From positions 34,167,936 through 34,231,935 of the forward strand of contig JAVGWX010000014.1 of the NCBI GenBank assembly GCA_036924085.1: a DNA stretch of 64,000 nt, given 5' to 3'. Within the stretch, counting starts at the first letter, position 1, and each line of letters starts with the position of its first letter. This document shows, one piece after another, positions 10,990-22,554 of this stretch. This DNA comes from Ariolimax columbianus. Its lineage: Eukaryota; Mollusca; Gastropoda; Stylommatophora; Arionidae. The notes under the pieces are model-generated. The model was given only the letters and a program-made list of their open reading frames with translations. It made no database searches and had not been told where the DNA came from. The position numbers and the translations under genes are program-made.

Positions 10990-11145
10990 CCGATTCCGTG
11001 GCGAAGTGGTTAAGCCGTCGGTCTCGTGATTAGGTGGTGTGGGTTCGAATCCCCTGCATCTCGTAGTCGCCCCCTAGTCGTCTTGTCCTTGACTTGCCAC
11101 TGGGGTCGGGCGGCACGAGACGAGAGACTGAGGATAAAAAAGTGG
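10990..11145 (+). mobile_element. tRNA-derived SINE V
   Basis: Strong pol III boxes: TGGCGAAGTGGTTAAGC (box A) and GGGTTCGAATCCCC (box B). The presumed acceptor ends do not pair and the sequence continues into an unrelated body ending near AAAAAAGTGGCG. Hence a tRNA-derived SINE rather than a functional tRNA. Confidence 0.65.
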
Positions 11146-11267
11146 CGTAGTTAATCCTTACTAAAAATAGCGGTAGCAAAATAAATTATGCCATAATCGT
11201 CTACGATGGACGGCGGCATTTGTCTTTGCTTATCCCCACCAATGCTTATCCCCACTAATACGTATCC

Positions 11268-11790
11268 CCACCAAATTCTGTTCTCGTATGGTGACACGAC
11301 TGTTATGTAAGACCAAGGTCTGTACTTGGTCAATGACTCCATCATTTCAGCTTGCAAAGGGCCTGCCAAACGAAATCCACTCTCCACCGATGCGTGGCCA
11401 TCTTTGAAGCGATTGTACCACTCCTTAATGTGTGTGATGCTCATGGCATCATCACCGAAAGCCCATTGAATCTTCCGAATAGTTTCCACTCGGGTATCGT
11501 CTAGCTTTTGGCAAAATGTGAGGCAACATCGCTACTCAATTCTCTCCGTCATTTCGTGGTGAATGAAAAGCCAACGGGTGCTCACTACACTCAAGACTGA
11601 AAGACTGACTGCCAGCAATTGATGCAGTGTGTGAACGAGAAAAAATGTACGCATGCACATCATGGTTCCCTGCACCCCCCCCCCCACAATCCCCCCTAAC
11701 CCCAACCCCCCAATCCCCCCCCCCCCCCCCCCCGAAGGACAACACCCAGGCTTCTTTTGTTCCCGCGGGAGAAAAACAAATTAAGGTCAG
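11268..11790 (-). pseudogene. Mariner M2 transposase, N-terminal part
   Basis: The minus strand encodes RKIQWAFGDDAMSITHIKEW, then YNRFKDGHASVESG, the helix-turn-helix DNA-binding region at the start of mariner transposases. It leads out to the right terminal repeat at 11785-11803. A long (C)n tract lies in the 5' untranslated part (11671-11733). Confidence 0.75.
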
Positions 11791-11810
11791 ATACTTTTTG
11801 AACAGTTTTT

Positions 11811-12160
11811 GAACACTTATTTACAACATAGTACATGCGGTGTACTCTGCAACTGGGAATGTCCTTTCCTTGTTTATGACCTTATCGTGGTCATAGTTTT
11901 TATTAAGCAAATATCTTGGTATCAGAACTGTCGTCCTGGTCTGGTGAAACACTGATCGCACATCTCGTCCTCGCCGTGCCCCGGGAAAAATGTGGTGTTA
12001 CAACAACCTGACCAACGAGGTAGGGATGGACACTGTGACCGCAATAGTAATACGCCTTATGAGAACACTTGCATTGCACTACAACAAGAATAGGGTCAAG
12101 CCTACCTTCTTCAGTACACTTTAGAGTGTAAGAAGAGTAGCTGAAACCTGCTACTCATCA
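11811..12160. other. Possible diverged SINE A fragment
   Basis: The stretch 12005-12060 (CTGACCAACGAGGTAGGGAT followed by GCAATAGTAATACGC) resembles the central part of SINE A. The remainder shows nothing recognisable. Confidence 0.3.
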
Positions 12161-12560
12161 TCACGTAGCATGTCCTTTGTAGAACGTCGCTCCAATCAGA
12201 GTCTGTCTGAAAGAAACTCGTTCTCTTGTCAAAACTCCAGCCTCCGCCACAGTCATACTCAGGCATTCCTGGATATCTTGGTGCCATCGTCTTCTTGGTC
12301 TACCCCTTCCTCTTTTGCCTGGCACCATACCTTCCAACACCGTTCTCTCGAGACCGTTGTGTCTCTTTATGGGACCAAAGTATTTGCATTCTCTAGCCAA
12401 AATGGAATTGATAAACCAGTTCTCCTCTATGCTCAACTCTTGCCGAATGTCTACATTTGTCTTTTTCTCTGTCCAGGGTATTCTGTGGATCTTTCTGTAA
12501 CATTTTGACTCGAAGGATTCGATTCTTTGTCTGGAAGTTTTGGTAATCGTCCATAATTAT
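12161..12560 (-). pseudogene. LINE RT C-terminal relic
   Basis: The minus strand reads FINSILARECKYFGPIKRHN, then MVPGKRGRGRPRRRW and RVSFRQTLIGATFYKGHA, the typical post-RT tail of endonuclease-RT LINEs. It is a dispersed copy of 30125-30490, which is in the opposite orientation. Confidence 0.75.
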
Positions 12561-13135
12561 AACCTGCTACTAGAGACAATTAATCAAAAGTGAAGAACTG
12601 GATACTACTTGCTTGAAAAACAAACAAATAAATAGCTATATTTAGCCTCCCACATAATAACGTCAGTTTCTGCTTCACACATAACATTTCTTATCTCCCT
12701 GTGTTGCGCAAATTACATTACAAAACCGCAGTATGTGACTGAACATGCCGCATTCACCCGCGTGTATGAACCCGCTGTATAAGAATAAGTATTATGTTTT
12801 TTGCAGCACACAGTGGATTACTCATGCAGTTTCAATTGACTTACTCATTATATTGCGAACTGTGGTCTACTTGCCTTTCTTTCTCTAGATGTCTTCCTAA
12901 CGCATGTGCATCTCTACAGACGGCATAATATAATTAATTTCAGTTCGTGTGTTACTGCTCTTACCTGCGTTCACCGCTACTTCTTTGATTTGTTAGTCGT
13001 TGTCATCTCTGTTTATCTCTGTCCCCGATGAAGTTATTTGGTTGTAACGTAGATATAATTTATGTTATTTTGTTCCGATTCGGTATTTCAACCAAAGTTG
13101 TCCTGCCAATACACTGTTCAGTTTAACTGTAAATA
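12561..13135. other. No recognised feature
   Basis: AT-rich intergenic sequence without a supported gene or repeat. Confidence 0.45.
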
Positions 13136-13139
13136 TGTT

Positions 13140-13695
13140 GTTCAAAAGAGATAGTCAAACTGAATAAAGATTTAGTTAGACCTAGATTGGAGTACTGTGT
13201 ACAGGTGGGGAGTCCTTATCATATAGGGGCTATAAACATGCTGGAAGGGATACGAAAAAGAGCGACAAAGCTGATAGTGGGATTCCAGAATTATAGTTAT
13301 GAGGAAAGACTCATAAAAACCGGCCTACAGAGTCTAGAAAAGAGAAGACTTTGAGGTGACTTAATACAAGTTTATAAGACGAACAGATAAAAGGATAAAT
13401 TATACTTTAACAAGTTTTAAAAAATACAGCCACCCACAAGAACAAGATGCCATAGGTACAAATTAATTAAAGAGAGGTCCAGATTAGATATTAGGTAATA
13501 TTTTTTTAGTCAGAGAGAGGTGAATGCTTGGAATGCATTGCCACAGGAGGTAGTGGAGGAAGGGACAATTAATGCATTTAACAATAAATTGGATGCGCAT
13601 AGCTTTTAGAGCAAGGTAATGTAAATGAAACTGGTTGTATACAGACTGTGCAGAGTCTTCTAAACCAGTATAAAGATGTTAAGATAAGTTAAAAG
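13140..13695 (+). mobile_element. CR1/L2-type LINE 3' end (C2)
   Basis: The translation runs from VRPRLEYCVQVGSPY through IRKRATKLIVGFQNYSYEER and KERSRLDIR to NAWNALPQEVVEEGTINAF, then DAHSF and a stop. These are C-terminal blocks of CR1/L2 RT proteins. The 3' end has TTGTATACAGACTGTGCAGA and a GTTAA-type tail. Several in-frame stops; dead copy. Confidence 0.8.
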
Positions 13696-13721
13696 ACGTG
13701 AAAACGCAGCAGAGAATAACA

Positions 13722-13980
13722 TGGCTGCAGTCAACGACTCATAGCTGGCTGCTTGCGTCAGGGTCAGAGTTGACCAAGGCATTACTCCGTCTCCAAGCGG
13801 CTGCCCTGGAAACAGGTTGCACTGGTGTAGTCTTGTTAAGAGAATAAGGATCACAGTGGAATGGCCTTCACTGTGCCCGAAAGAACCCTTTGGAATCGTT
13901 TATGTCGGGCCAAAAGGCGCAGATATCGGAGACTCGCTGTAAACTACGAAAGCGTCGTCCTTTTCAGGACCAACGCAGAA
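13722..13980 (+). mobile_element. SINE B copy (plus orientation)
   Basis: Contains GGCTGCTTGCGTCAGGGTCA, TTGACCAAGGCATTACTCCG, CAGGTTGCACTGGTGTAGTC and GGAGACTCGCTGTAAACTAC, which match the reverse complements of the repeats at 31444-31809 and 36462-36835. Confidence 0.6.
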
Positions 13981-14173
13981 AAATACACATGGCCAATAAT
14001 TAGATGTAGCGTGTGCAATGTTTCTATTTCCCTGAGTGAATCCTGGCATGGGGCTTCTAACTGGGGAGAAAGTAATTGGGCCACTACACTTCCATGGATC
14101 TCGTAAAAGACGACGAAAGAGAATTGTATACGGGGCTAGCAGCCGAATCATGTAAAACAGATGTTTTAGGAGA

Positions 14174-15065
14174 GGATACAAACGTTTGGCCGGGCAAAAC
14201 ATTGTGATCGGACATGTTAGTCACGGTCAGCTAAATTATACTGGCCAAGACTCCTACCTCACTTCCACGAATGTTTCTCTGGAAACGAGCTGATTTCGTG
14301 GCAGCATAGCTAACGAGATGGGAATCGACGTGATCCCCGTAGTAGTGGACAATACGCAGATGAAACCAAATATAGCACAACTTCCTGGAGGACCGGGCTC
14401 ACCTTCATCAGCACGATCAGAATGTAACGAAAGTTACTGCAACCCAAAGAGAGGCAGTCTGGCCTGGGGGAGCGATCATGCTCGAAAAGTTGTGACTGAA
14501 ACGCAGTCTCCATCGAGAACATCGCCGGACTAGAAGCATAGCATCAGTTGATTGTGAACTTCACCTGACTAGAAGCATAGCATCAGTTGATTGTGAACCT
14601 CACCTGACTAGAAGCATAGCATCAGTTGATCGTGAACCTCACCTGACTAGAAGCATAGCATCAATTGATCGGGAACCTCACCGAACTAGAAGCATAGCAT
14701 CAGTTGATCGTGAACTTCACCTGACTAGAAGCATAGCATCAGTTGATTGTGAACCTCACCTGACTAGAAGCATAGCATCAGTTGATTGTGAACCTCACCG
14801 GACTAGAAGCATAGCATCAGTTGATCGTGAACCTCACCGGACTAGAAGCATAGCATCAGTTGATCGTGAACCTCACCTGACTTGAATCATAGCATCAGTT
14901 GATCGTGAACCTCACCTGACTAGAACCACAGCATCAGTTGATCGTGAACCTCACCTGACTAGAACCACAGCATCAGTTGATCGATGAAGACGAAGAAGAG
15001 CAACCTGTCAGTTGACGCCATATTCATGGTGCACACAAGATTAGACTTACTCATTGTGGGCAAAC
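14174..15065 (+). mobile_element. SINE A, copy 3, interrupted by a 39-bp array
   Basis: 14174-14420 follows the SINE A consensus (GGGCAAAACATTG, TATACTGGCCAAGAC, ATCGACGTGATCCCCGTAGT). The 3' end (CACACAAGATTAGACTTACT, then CATTGTGGGC) reappears at 15035-15062 after the minisatellite, so the array appears to have grown inside this SINE. Confidence 0.6.
14523..14987. repeat. 39-bp minisatellite
   Basis: About 12 copies of a 39-bp unit starting CTGACTAGAAGCATAGCATC, differing by single substitutions. Confidence 0.95.
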
Positions 15066-15150
15066 CCTTGGATATGTGATCACGCCCTTATGTGACACTT
15101 TTTTTTTAACAAACTTGTTCTCTCACGAATCTTGTGTCATTAGTCATTAG
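15060..15150 (-). repeat. Unamplified relative of the 31-bp satellite and its flank
   Basis: The reverse complement contains ACTAATGACACAAGATTCGT followed by GAGAGAACAAG, and then TCACATAAGGGCGTGA and CACATATCCAAGG. The same order occurs at 27597-27690, where the 31-bp satellite ends. The satellite unit is present here once. Confidence 0.75.
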
Positions 15151-15294
15151 TCAACAAAAAACAATTTTCCACCACAGTAAAAAAGTTTTTGTTGCAGACT
15201 TCCTGAAGGACGTCAACCATAGTGGTGTCCCTATACTCCGACTGGAGAGAGAGACAAGGAGATTGGTTCTGTTGCTTACTGTTTGTTAAGGAAG

Positions 15295-15725
15295 CAAATC
15301 TCAAAGACACACCACAACAAATCTCAGAGACACACCACAACAAATCTCAGAGACACACCCCGACAAATCTCAGAGACACACCACAACAAATCTCAGAGAC
15401 ACACCACAACAAATCTCAGAGACACACCCCGACAAATCTCAGAGACACACCACAACAAATCTCAGAGACACACCCTGACAAATCTCAGAGACACACCCCG
15501 ATAAATCTCAGAGACACACCACAACAAATCTCAGAGAAACACCACAACAAATCTCAGAGACACACCACAACACATCTCAGAGACACACCACAACAAATCT
15601 CAGAGACACACCACAACAAATCTCAGAGACACACCACAACAAATCTCAGAGACACACCACAACAAATCTCAGAGACACACCACAACAAATCTCAGAAACA
15701 CACCACAACAAATCTCAGAGATACA
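15295..15725. repeat. 23-bp minisatellite
   Basis: About 18 copies of AAATCTCAGAGACACACCAC plus AAC. Periodic frames here are artefacts. Confidence 0.95.
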
Positions 15726-16060
15726 ATATTCTCTCGTATATCCCAGTTGTGGCTGGAGTTTCCGACATGTAGGGTTTAAAACATTCCCCTAAAAACCCGC
15801 CAGTCATTTGAGTCCGTCATCGGGAAAATGTGCAGACGTGAATTGTGACTTGCCGTGTCTGCGTCGTTTTGTGGCTTGTGTAAATTGATCGTGAAAGCGC
15901 GCCACAATAAGTACAGGAGGGACTGATAATGTGCGCGTATGTATTTAATACATGTAACTGAAATGGTAACTTGCCCAGTAATTCCAAATTTGATTGAGAA
16001 ATCGTCCTGTATAATGTGTCATCCTTTCTCTCATTTATCTTGACATGTATGCCCTACTGC
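15726..16060. other. No recognised feature
   Basis: Nothing supported was found before the LINE relic that starts near 16060. Confidence 0.4.
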
Positions 16061-16610
16061 GCTCAGCTCCAGTATGCGAATGGAGACGGAAGCAGTGACC
16101 TCTGCACTGAAATGGATATCTGAGACTTCTATAACAAGGACAGTCATCGTGACAGACGTGCAAGCCGTACTTCAGAAAGTACAGAAGGGATGGCTTAGGT
16201 ACGAGTGGATAGCTACTGTTGAGGCCTCAAACCTCCAGGCGTTGACCTGGATCTACTGTCCTGCCCACGCCGGGGTTCAGGGCAATGAAAGAGCTGATAT
16301 CAGGGCTTAACAAGCTCACCTCGTGGGCACATTAGAAATGGATAGAAGTGACATTTTGAAATCAACCAATGACAGCCTGCTGGATGGAGGACACCGCAAT
16401 AGATGAATCAGCAATCCACAGACTGCAAAGTTTCCACACTAAACGAGGTTCGAGCGGAGTGGGGCATATGAGAGGACGACGCAGGGGAGTGTACAACCAG
16501 CGAGCTACAGGGTCCATCAGCATCCATACCTTTCGCCATTTGATGAGAGAGACTGAGCACCTATGGGTATGCCCGGAGTGTAGTGACGTCGATTCTTATA
16601 AACAAAAACA
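16060..16610 (+). pseudogene. LINE RNase H domain relic
   Basis: EAVTSALKWISETSITRTVI, VTDVQAVLQKVQKGWLRYEW and LTWIYCPAHAGVQGNERAD match the second half of LINE RNase H domains, with the VTD and NERAD catalytic regions. Downstream, ATGSISIHTFRHLMRETEHL and WVCPECSDVD form the C-terminal zinc region. Stops and frameshifts separate the blocks. A different LINE lineage from D1/D2. Confidence 0.75.
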
Positions 16611-16631
16611 GAACAATTTATCTTGTATGTC

Positions 16632-16880
16632 TAAAAAAATAGTAAGTAGCCTCCCCTTTACAGAACGTCGTCTCGTACGATCGCCAACCTATTTGTCTGC
16701 TCTGTTTCTTGGTAGGTATTCAGTACGGCAGATTGCCATCTCTTTCTGTACGGGGAGGAGCGAAAAAATTCATGTCTGCCAAACTGGACACGAGCGTGAT
16801 TCAAATCCGATGCGACAAGGGCTCACATTTACCAACGCAACGCACTTGGCGCAGGATAGACGACTTAAGCTCCACACAGC
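16632..16880 (-). mobile_element. SINE G, copy 2
   Basis: The reverse complement matches 7885-8165, including GTCCAGTTTGGCAGACA and the GTACTGAATACC region. A box B remnant lies near 16800 (minus GGATTTGAATCACG). Confidence 0.6.
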
Positions 16881-16989
16881 GCTTAACGGCACAAGTGGAA
16901 AGAAAACTAACTATCATCAGTTATTGTTATCTCCATTGAGCAGTCGTTTTCAATCTGGTGATCGCTATACTATGGTGCTCTGTTAATGA

Positions 16990-17580
16990 CATTTGGCGCT
17001 CATGTAATGCTAGTAACAAAGGTTTCGCGTCATGTAAGTAAAAAAGTGTTCGCGTCATGTGAGTAAAAAAGTGCTCGCGTCATGCTAGTAACAAAGTGCT
17101 TATGTCATGCAAGTAACAAAGTGCTCGCGTCATGCAAGTAACAAAGCGCTCGCGTCATGCAAGTAACAAAGTGCTCACATCTTGCAAGTAAAAAAGTGCT
17201 CATGTCATGCTAGTAACAAAGTGCTTGTGTCATGCAAGTAACAAAGTGCTCGCGTCATGCAAGTAACAAAGTGCTCGTGTCATGCAAGTAACAAAGTGCT
17301 CGTGTCATGCAATTAACAAAGAACTCGTGTCTTGCAAGTAACAAAGTGCTCACGTCATGCTGGTAACAAAGTGATTGCATCATGCAAGTAACAAAGTGCT
17401 CGCGTCATGCAAGTAACAAAGTGCTTGCGTCTTGCAAGTAACAATGTGCTCGCGCCATACAAGTAATACAGTACTCGCGTCATACAAGTAACAAAGTGAT
17501 TGCATCATGCAAGTAACAAAGTGCTCGCGTCATGCAAGTAACAAAGTGATCGCGTCTTCCAATTAACAAAGTGCTTTTGA
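16990..17580. repeat. 25-bp minisatellite
   Basis: About 23 copies of CATGCAAGTAACAAAGTGCT plus CGCGT, with substitutions. Confidence 0.95.
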
Positions 17581-17639
17581 GCAGCAACGCTCAAGAGGCT
17601 CGTTTTTCAATTCAAACTTTATTTTCCAAGCACAAATAA

Positions 17640-17920
17640 TGTTGCTGTCCATCTATTATATTTTAGGCGACCTGAAAGTTGTTGAGTTGCGTATTTGCTG
17701 CCAGTAACTCCAGAGTGCCAGCTGTGTACACATTCATATGAAATCGCTGATCATCATCTCTTTGAGTGTTTCTTCCTCCGTGGCCAGATACATAGAACAA
17801 TTTATATGGCACTAGACATTAGTTGATAAACATGTGCATATATCATTACATGGCATTAGGCCGAAGTGCGAGAGCCCGGATGCTGTTGGATCCGTAACAA
17901 CAACAACAGCTCTATGTTTT
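17640..17920 (+). pseudogene. Possible LINE 3' end with AAC tail
   Basis: Weak zinc-knuckle-like spacing (THSYE-DHHLFECFFL in shifted frames), then MALGRSARARMLLDP and a (AAC)n tail at 17898-17910. This resembles the end of some LINE polyproteins; low certainty. Confidence 0.35.
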
Positions 17921-18179
17921 GAAATATGTTGCACTGCTGACTTGGTTCGGGAGTTTCCCAGATGCTGGTCAGGGTCAGTGTAACAATATTATGTATCAGG
18001 AAGTACCTTCAGGAAGTACAGGACCACCGACCAGGAAAACAATAGAGGGCAGAAACAGTTTATGCTCACGAAGTTGGGGAAAAACTAGGATTATCACTAC
18101 GTTCATAGTCAAAGTGGCCACGAGTCGAGAAAACGAGAGTTAAAGTGAATACTAGTGAACGCCCCTTCGTTGACTGAGA

Positions 18180-18760
18180 GGAGGTAATGACAGAGTGATC
18201 GTTAGAGTTTCACGGGTAGAGGATACAAAGATGATTGACAGATGTCCGGTCGGTTCAGAGCGAGCATCGCAGTTGAGAGGGCGAAAAGGGGTCCATAAAA
18301 GACAGATTAAAGTTTATATGAGAGGATTCGATTTCGAATAGAAGGCTGGCTCACTACACGTGCATTGCTTTTGTGTCTTTTGGGGTGAAATGGGGCCCCT
18401 TTAGGATCGACGAGAGACCATATCTATAGTGGACGCTCTGATCTGTGGAGATAAAAGATAAGAAAGAACGTTCGAGCTCACTATACTTCAGAGACATTGC
18501 TTATGTGCCTTTTGTAGTGAAATCGTGGCCCTCTTATGATTGAAGAGAGAACATATCTATATTCTCCACAGTGAGCGCTCTGATATGTGGGGGCGAAAGA
18601 TAAGAGAGAACATTTGCATACAATGGCAAAGAAAACATATCTATAGTCTCCAAAGTGAACGCTCGAAGCTATAATTACACACGCAGAACCGGCGACCACT
18701 AAAGATCATCAGCACCAACTGCCAAGACGGGCACACACGATTCTAGACAAGATAGTATTT
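18180..18760. repeat. Degenerate tandem duplication of about 135-150 bp
   Basis: Blocks such as CTCACTACACGTGCATTGCT and CTCACTATACTTCAGAGACATT, followed by GACGCTCTGATCTGTGGAG and GAGCGCTCTGATATGTGGG, recur in the same order at 18345-18480 and 18476-18640, with a third partial copy after that. No coding potential. Confidence 0.6.
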
Positions 18761-19700
18761 AAGTAGATAGGACGAGATTTGTATAACGTTTTATATGTAT
18801 ATTAGATTACACTACATAACTTGGTTTTATAGTTTCATGGATTGTATCTGGTTCATACTAGTATTCCATGAGTTAACAAGTTTCATATTTTTCTGTTAAG
18901 TTAGGCTAGATTTGTATCAATGTGTAACACTTACTCCTGTTGTAATAAATAAATATTGTGTTTAATATTTATCGGAAGTTTTAGCGCTTTGCTATGAGGA
19001 AGTATTATCGTCCAGTGTTAAATGTTGTAACAATTTAGCAGACAGTCCATTCAGCTATACTATATCAGAGTTGTGTTATTTCATAAGTACGGTACTTGAA
19101 TTGATAGATCTCCAGCCTTCTTTAGCGCTGAAATATTTGTTTGAAAAAGGGGAAATTCATAACCTTTTGCGGAGCAAAAGATACACAAAGGTTAATTAGA
19201 TTACATGGTGCCCGCGCATTTAATATCACACATGAACGGTGCTCGTAATCTTAGAAGGTTGAGAACCCCTCCCTAGAGCTTGCCCTTCTGCGTACACCTA
19301 CTCATCAACTTGAACATATCTAAATATATCAGTGGTTATCACGAGGCTGTTGGTATTTCCCAATAGCGTGCCTTTCAGTCAACACTTACAGTTGTCCACT
19401 TACATTCATCTAACTATAGCATTAGTCTAAGAGTATTGTTACCTCAATGCGCAATTTGTTCTTATACTATTTGGGGAGATGTGTGTTGTTTCGAGAGAAT
19501 TTATTTTCGCACATGAGGGATTCCGGGGTCGACGAGAACAGCATGACCAGATAATGGGAATCTCTCTATGTTAGATAGCTTTGTCATGCTTCTAGTATCC
19601 ACTGAGAAAGCACAAAGGATGAGTGCTGACTCACGTGAAATTCCACTATATATTTACTTCCTTATTGTAGGTGTGCGTACTTGCATGCGTGTATGTGTAA
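18761..19700. other. AT-rich sequence with a poly(A)-signal cluster
   Basis: AATAAATAAATA at 18943-18954 follows a T-rich tract and could be a 3' end of a transcript or of a decayed element. No linked coding sequence was found. Confidence 0.3.
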
Positions 19701-19712
19701 TTCTTGTGTATG

Positions 19713-19845
<133 letters not shown>

Positions 19846-20083
19846 GTTTTAAGGTGTCCTAGCCTTAGTCGACTTGTACTTCTACAGGGGCTGATGCCCT
19901 TATTCAGGTTCCAACTCTTGCGTGAGCTGGCTTGGGATAGTATGAGGATTTCCTGCTTAGAATATATATTTAACCAAAGCGTATTTATGTATACAATGTT
20001 TAATATTGCCCAGTCACAAGGTTCCAAAGTACTTGATAATACGTTTACTGTTTCTGGTTCCAATTGACGTATAATGTTATATA

Positions 20084-20793
20084 CGAGGCGTGCTCAAATG
20101 AAACCGGACCTAACTGCACCAAGTGAACATACGTACGATGCGCATGATGATGTCAATTTTTGGTGTAAATAGCACATATCAACGGTCAAGTTTGCACAAT
20201 TTCATTATCCACCGATTCATATCTAGCTCAGCAGACCGTTGAAAACATGGCGGGTGTGATACGGAATCCGTCCAGAGTTGATCAGTGAACGATGATTCGG
20301 TTTCTAGCACCTGAAGGATGTCCACCAGTTGATATTCATCACATAATGCAGACAGTGTATGGTGACCCGAATCGCTGCATCAATTTTGGCGATGGCATCT
20401 TCTGACAACAAACTGCGTCTGACCTGGTCTCGAAAGATTTTTTGTTAACTCACGTCTTTCTTTAAACATCTTTGCCCAGTTCTTCACTGCTTTCTTCAAC
20501 ACACTTTTGTTACCATACACTGCCTGCATTCTGCGATGAATGCCAACTGGTCGACATCCTTAAGCTGTTAGAAACAGAGTCACCGCTCACTGATCAACTC
20601 TGGACGGATTCCTTATCACACCCGCCATGTTTTCAACGGTCTGCTCAGGAAATTATGAGTCGGAGGATAATGAAACTTTGCAAGCTTGACGGTTGGTATG
20701 TGCCATTTACACCGGAATTGACATCATCATGCACATCGTACGTTTGTTCACTTGGTGCAGTTAGGTCCGGTTTCATTTGAACACGCCTTCGAG
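20084..20793. mobile_element. Fold-back mariner derivative M4
   Basis: The left arm begins CGAGGCGTGCTCAAATGAAA. The right end, read on the minus strand, has GTGTTCAAATGAAACCGGAC. The inverted similarity is not limited to the termini: it extends about 280 bp into both sides, through AACATGGCGGGTGTGATA and the start of the transposase (MAGVIRNPSRVDQ on both strands), around a spacer near 20366-20510. Two 5' halves joined head to head; no intact transposase. Confidence 0.8.
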
Positions 20794-20939
20794 AATATGG
20801 GTATCGTGCTGGTGTAGTACCTTTTCTTATCTGTCTCTTGTGGCAAGGCGCTTCCGTTATCTGGAGGTCCGGTGTTGTAATTCCGGCTTGTTGTTACTTC
20901 AAAATCTTTTCAATATCTATGGTTTCCTGGTGCAGATAA

Positions 20940-21130
20940 ATACTGGTCGTGTGATCGTTGTCATGGTCAAGTTGTTTGGATACTCGTCTTCTGATCTAGG
21001 GAACACGAGTTCAATACCTCAGGTACGGCATATGATTTTTCTGTCGAGGTTGAAATAAAAACCTATACTGTATACTGCGGGGCGACTGCATGAACACTAG
21101 CGGCCTTTATTCCTAGGTCATAAATAAGCA
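20940..21130 (+). mobile_element. tRNA-derived SINE I, copy 1
   Basis: tRNA-like head: GTCATGGTCAAGTTGTTTGG (box A region), TACTCGTCTTCTGATCTAGG, and GAGTTCAATACCTC (box B). The body AATAAAAACCTATACTGTAT, then GCGGCCTTTATTCCTAGG, recurs in reverse at 55795-55965. Confidence 0.65.
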
Positions 21131-21359
21131 CTATCCCACTTCAAGTTTCCACCCTCTCCCCCGACGGACCTCAGTTAAGGAAATAAACGATGTAGTGAGA
21201 GTTTTTCGCTTTTCTTTAATACAGAATCGATATCACTGTACACCGGGCAGATCCATAGGTGAACAGTCTGTCTCAGCAAATGATGAAGGCTGTGAAAACT
21301 GATTGATCGTGTAGCTCTCTAGTCACGGACACTTCTGCTGTGTTTCTATCGGGGTGCCC

Positions 21360-22060
21360 CTCCTTGATCGATCTGCCTCTATATCCTGATATCTGTAGAT
21401 CTCAAATTGATCGATTCAGTGTCATCAACTAACAGAATGTCATTTATTGATCTCAATATGTCCTTCCCTGTCCATATGTGGTTCCTTCTGTAACATGGGC
21501 TGCAACACTTGGGCGCTCTCTGACTATTCCCCCCCCCTTTTTTTTGGTGCCAAGATGTCGAGCTCCACCCATAATTCCCTATTTGCTTTGCCTCTTCTTG
21601 ATCCACTGTTTTTCGCCATGTGTCCTTTTTTGCCTCACCTTTCTCTTTATCTGTGGGTTCAAGGTCAATGCGTTCGTTCCAATGGCGTTCTAACTGCACT
21701 TTCCCTCCTTACACGATACATGGAATCCTGGTATTCAATCAGGCATATCAGTGTATGTTGCTTGGTAACCAAAAGCTATCATTTTGTTCTGCAAATCCGC
21801 ATAGTCAGCCATTAGAACGTGCCGTCCCGTGTCTTCCCTGATTTGCGTTTCAGATTTTAATTCCGCTGCTAGTTTTGTAGTTAAGTTTTGGGGGTGGTTT
21901 CCCCTGTGTCGCTTAGCAGGCCTGGGTAAGGCGTGGCTCTGGAGTTTCCAGCATCTAGGCTTTTTCCTGTTGACATTTAGCCTAGTCATCAGTAAAAGGT
22001 CTCCAATCTGCCTTTGGCCGTGCTGGTAGCTGTAAAGCTGTCATTGTGAGAGGTCTTACT
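21360..22060 (-). other. Degenerate coding-like region, unidentified
   Basis: The minus strand has several open stretches in different frames (for example RIDLEPTDKEKGEAKKDTWR and IWTGKDILRSINDILLVDD) separated by stops. The charge pattern resembles a decayed LINE or other element protein, but no diagnostic motif was recognised. Confidence 0.3.
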
Positions 22061-22099
22061 GCTGGGAGATAAGTGTCAATACTGTCGGCTGTACAATAA

Positions 22100-22445
22100 G
22101 ATTTCATTTTGTTTTTTTTCTTCTTCTTTTTCGTCATCTTCTCTTTTTTTTTTCGGACGTATGAAAATGACGTATTGACGTTGTATCGTAGTTTACAGAG
22201 AGGCTGCTATATCTGCGTCTTTCCGCCTGACATATCCGATTTATGTTGGCTTTTTGGGGTACGGGTTTTGCTTTCCTACTACGATCCATATTCTCTTAAC
22301 CAGACTGCACTAGTGATGCCTGTTTCCAGGGCTTCCGCTTGAAGGGGGTAATAGCGTCTTGGTCAGCTGTGGCTCGCTGACCATTATACAAGCAGCTAGC
22401 TATTAGTCGCTGGCTGCTGTCAGCTCATTGGCTTTGCTGACACAT
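22100..22445 (-). mobile_element. SINE B copy, diverged
   Basis: Starts with a CTT-rich tract and contains GTATCGTAGTTTACAG, TCCGCCTGACATATCCGATT, and then AACCAGACTGCACTAGTG and GGCTCGCTGACC, in the same order as other SINE B copies. Confidence 0.6.
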
Positions 22446-22554
22446 TGTATCTGATGTTGCTGTTAGAACCTGTTCGCGTTCAACTCTTGACAGTGTTTCT
22501 GGGAGCGGGTTCCAGTGGATTTTCTAAATATTCAGAGAGGGAGTGTGTGCCCTA

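Larger units (their letters stand above)
6407..11810 (-). mobile_element. Mariner transposon M2, split by nested insertions
   Basis: Left terminus CGAGGTGTGTTCAAAAAGTA (6407-) and right terminus GGTCAGATACTTTTTGAAC (11785-11803) are inverted copies with about one mismatch in 21. C-terminal transposase code lies at 7400-7880 and N-terminal code at 11268-11530, both minus strand, in the order expected for one element. Together the mariner parts make about 1.2 kb, near the usual 1.3 kb. The rest is inserted LINE, SINE and minisatellite DNA. Confidence 0.75.

Noticed and set aside
10468..11013. Repetitive protein gene with 16-residue repeats
   Set aside because: The open frame follows from a 48-bp period; frames are open on both strands, with no signal or flanking gene structure.
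10990..11070. Functional tRNA gene
   Set aside because: Boxes A and B are good but the acceptor stem does not pair and the unit continues into a SINE body.
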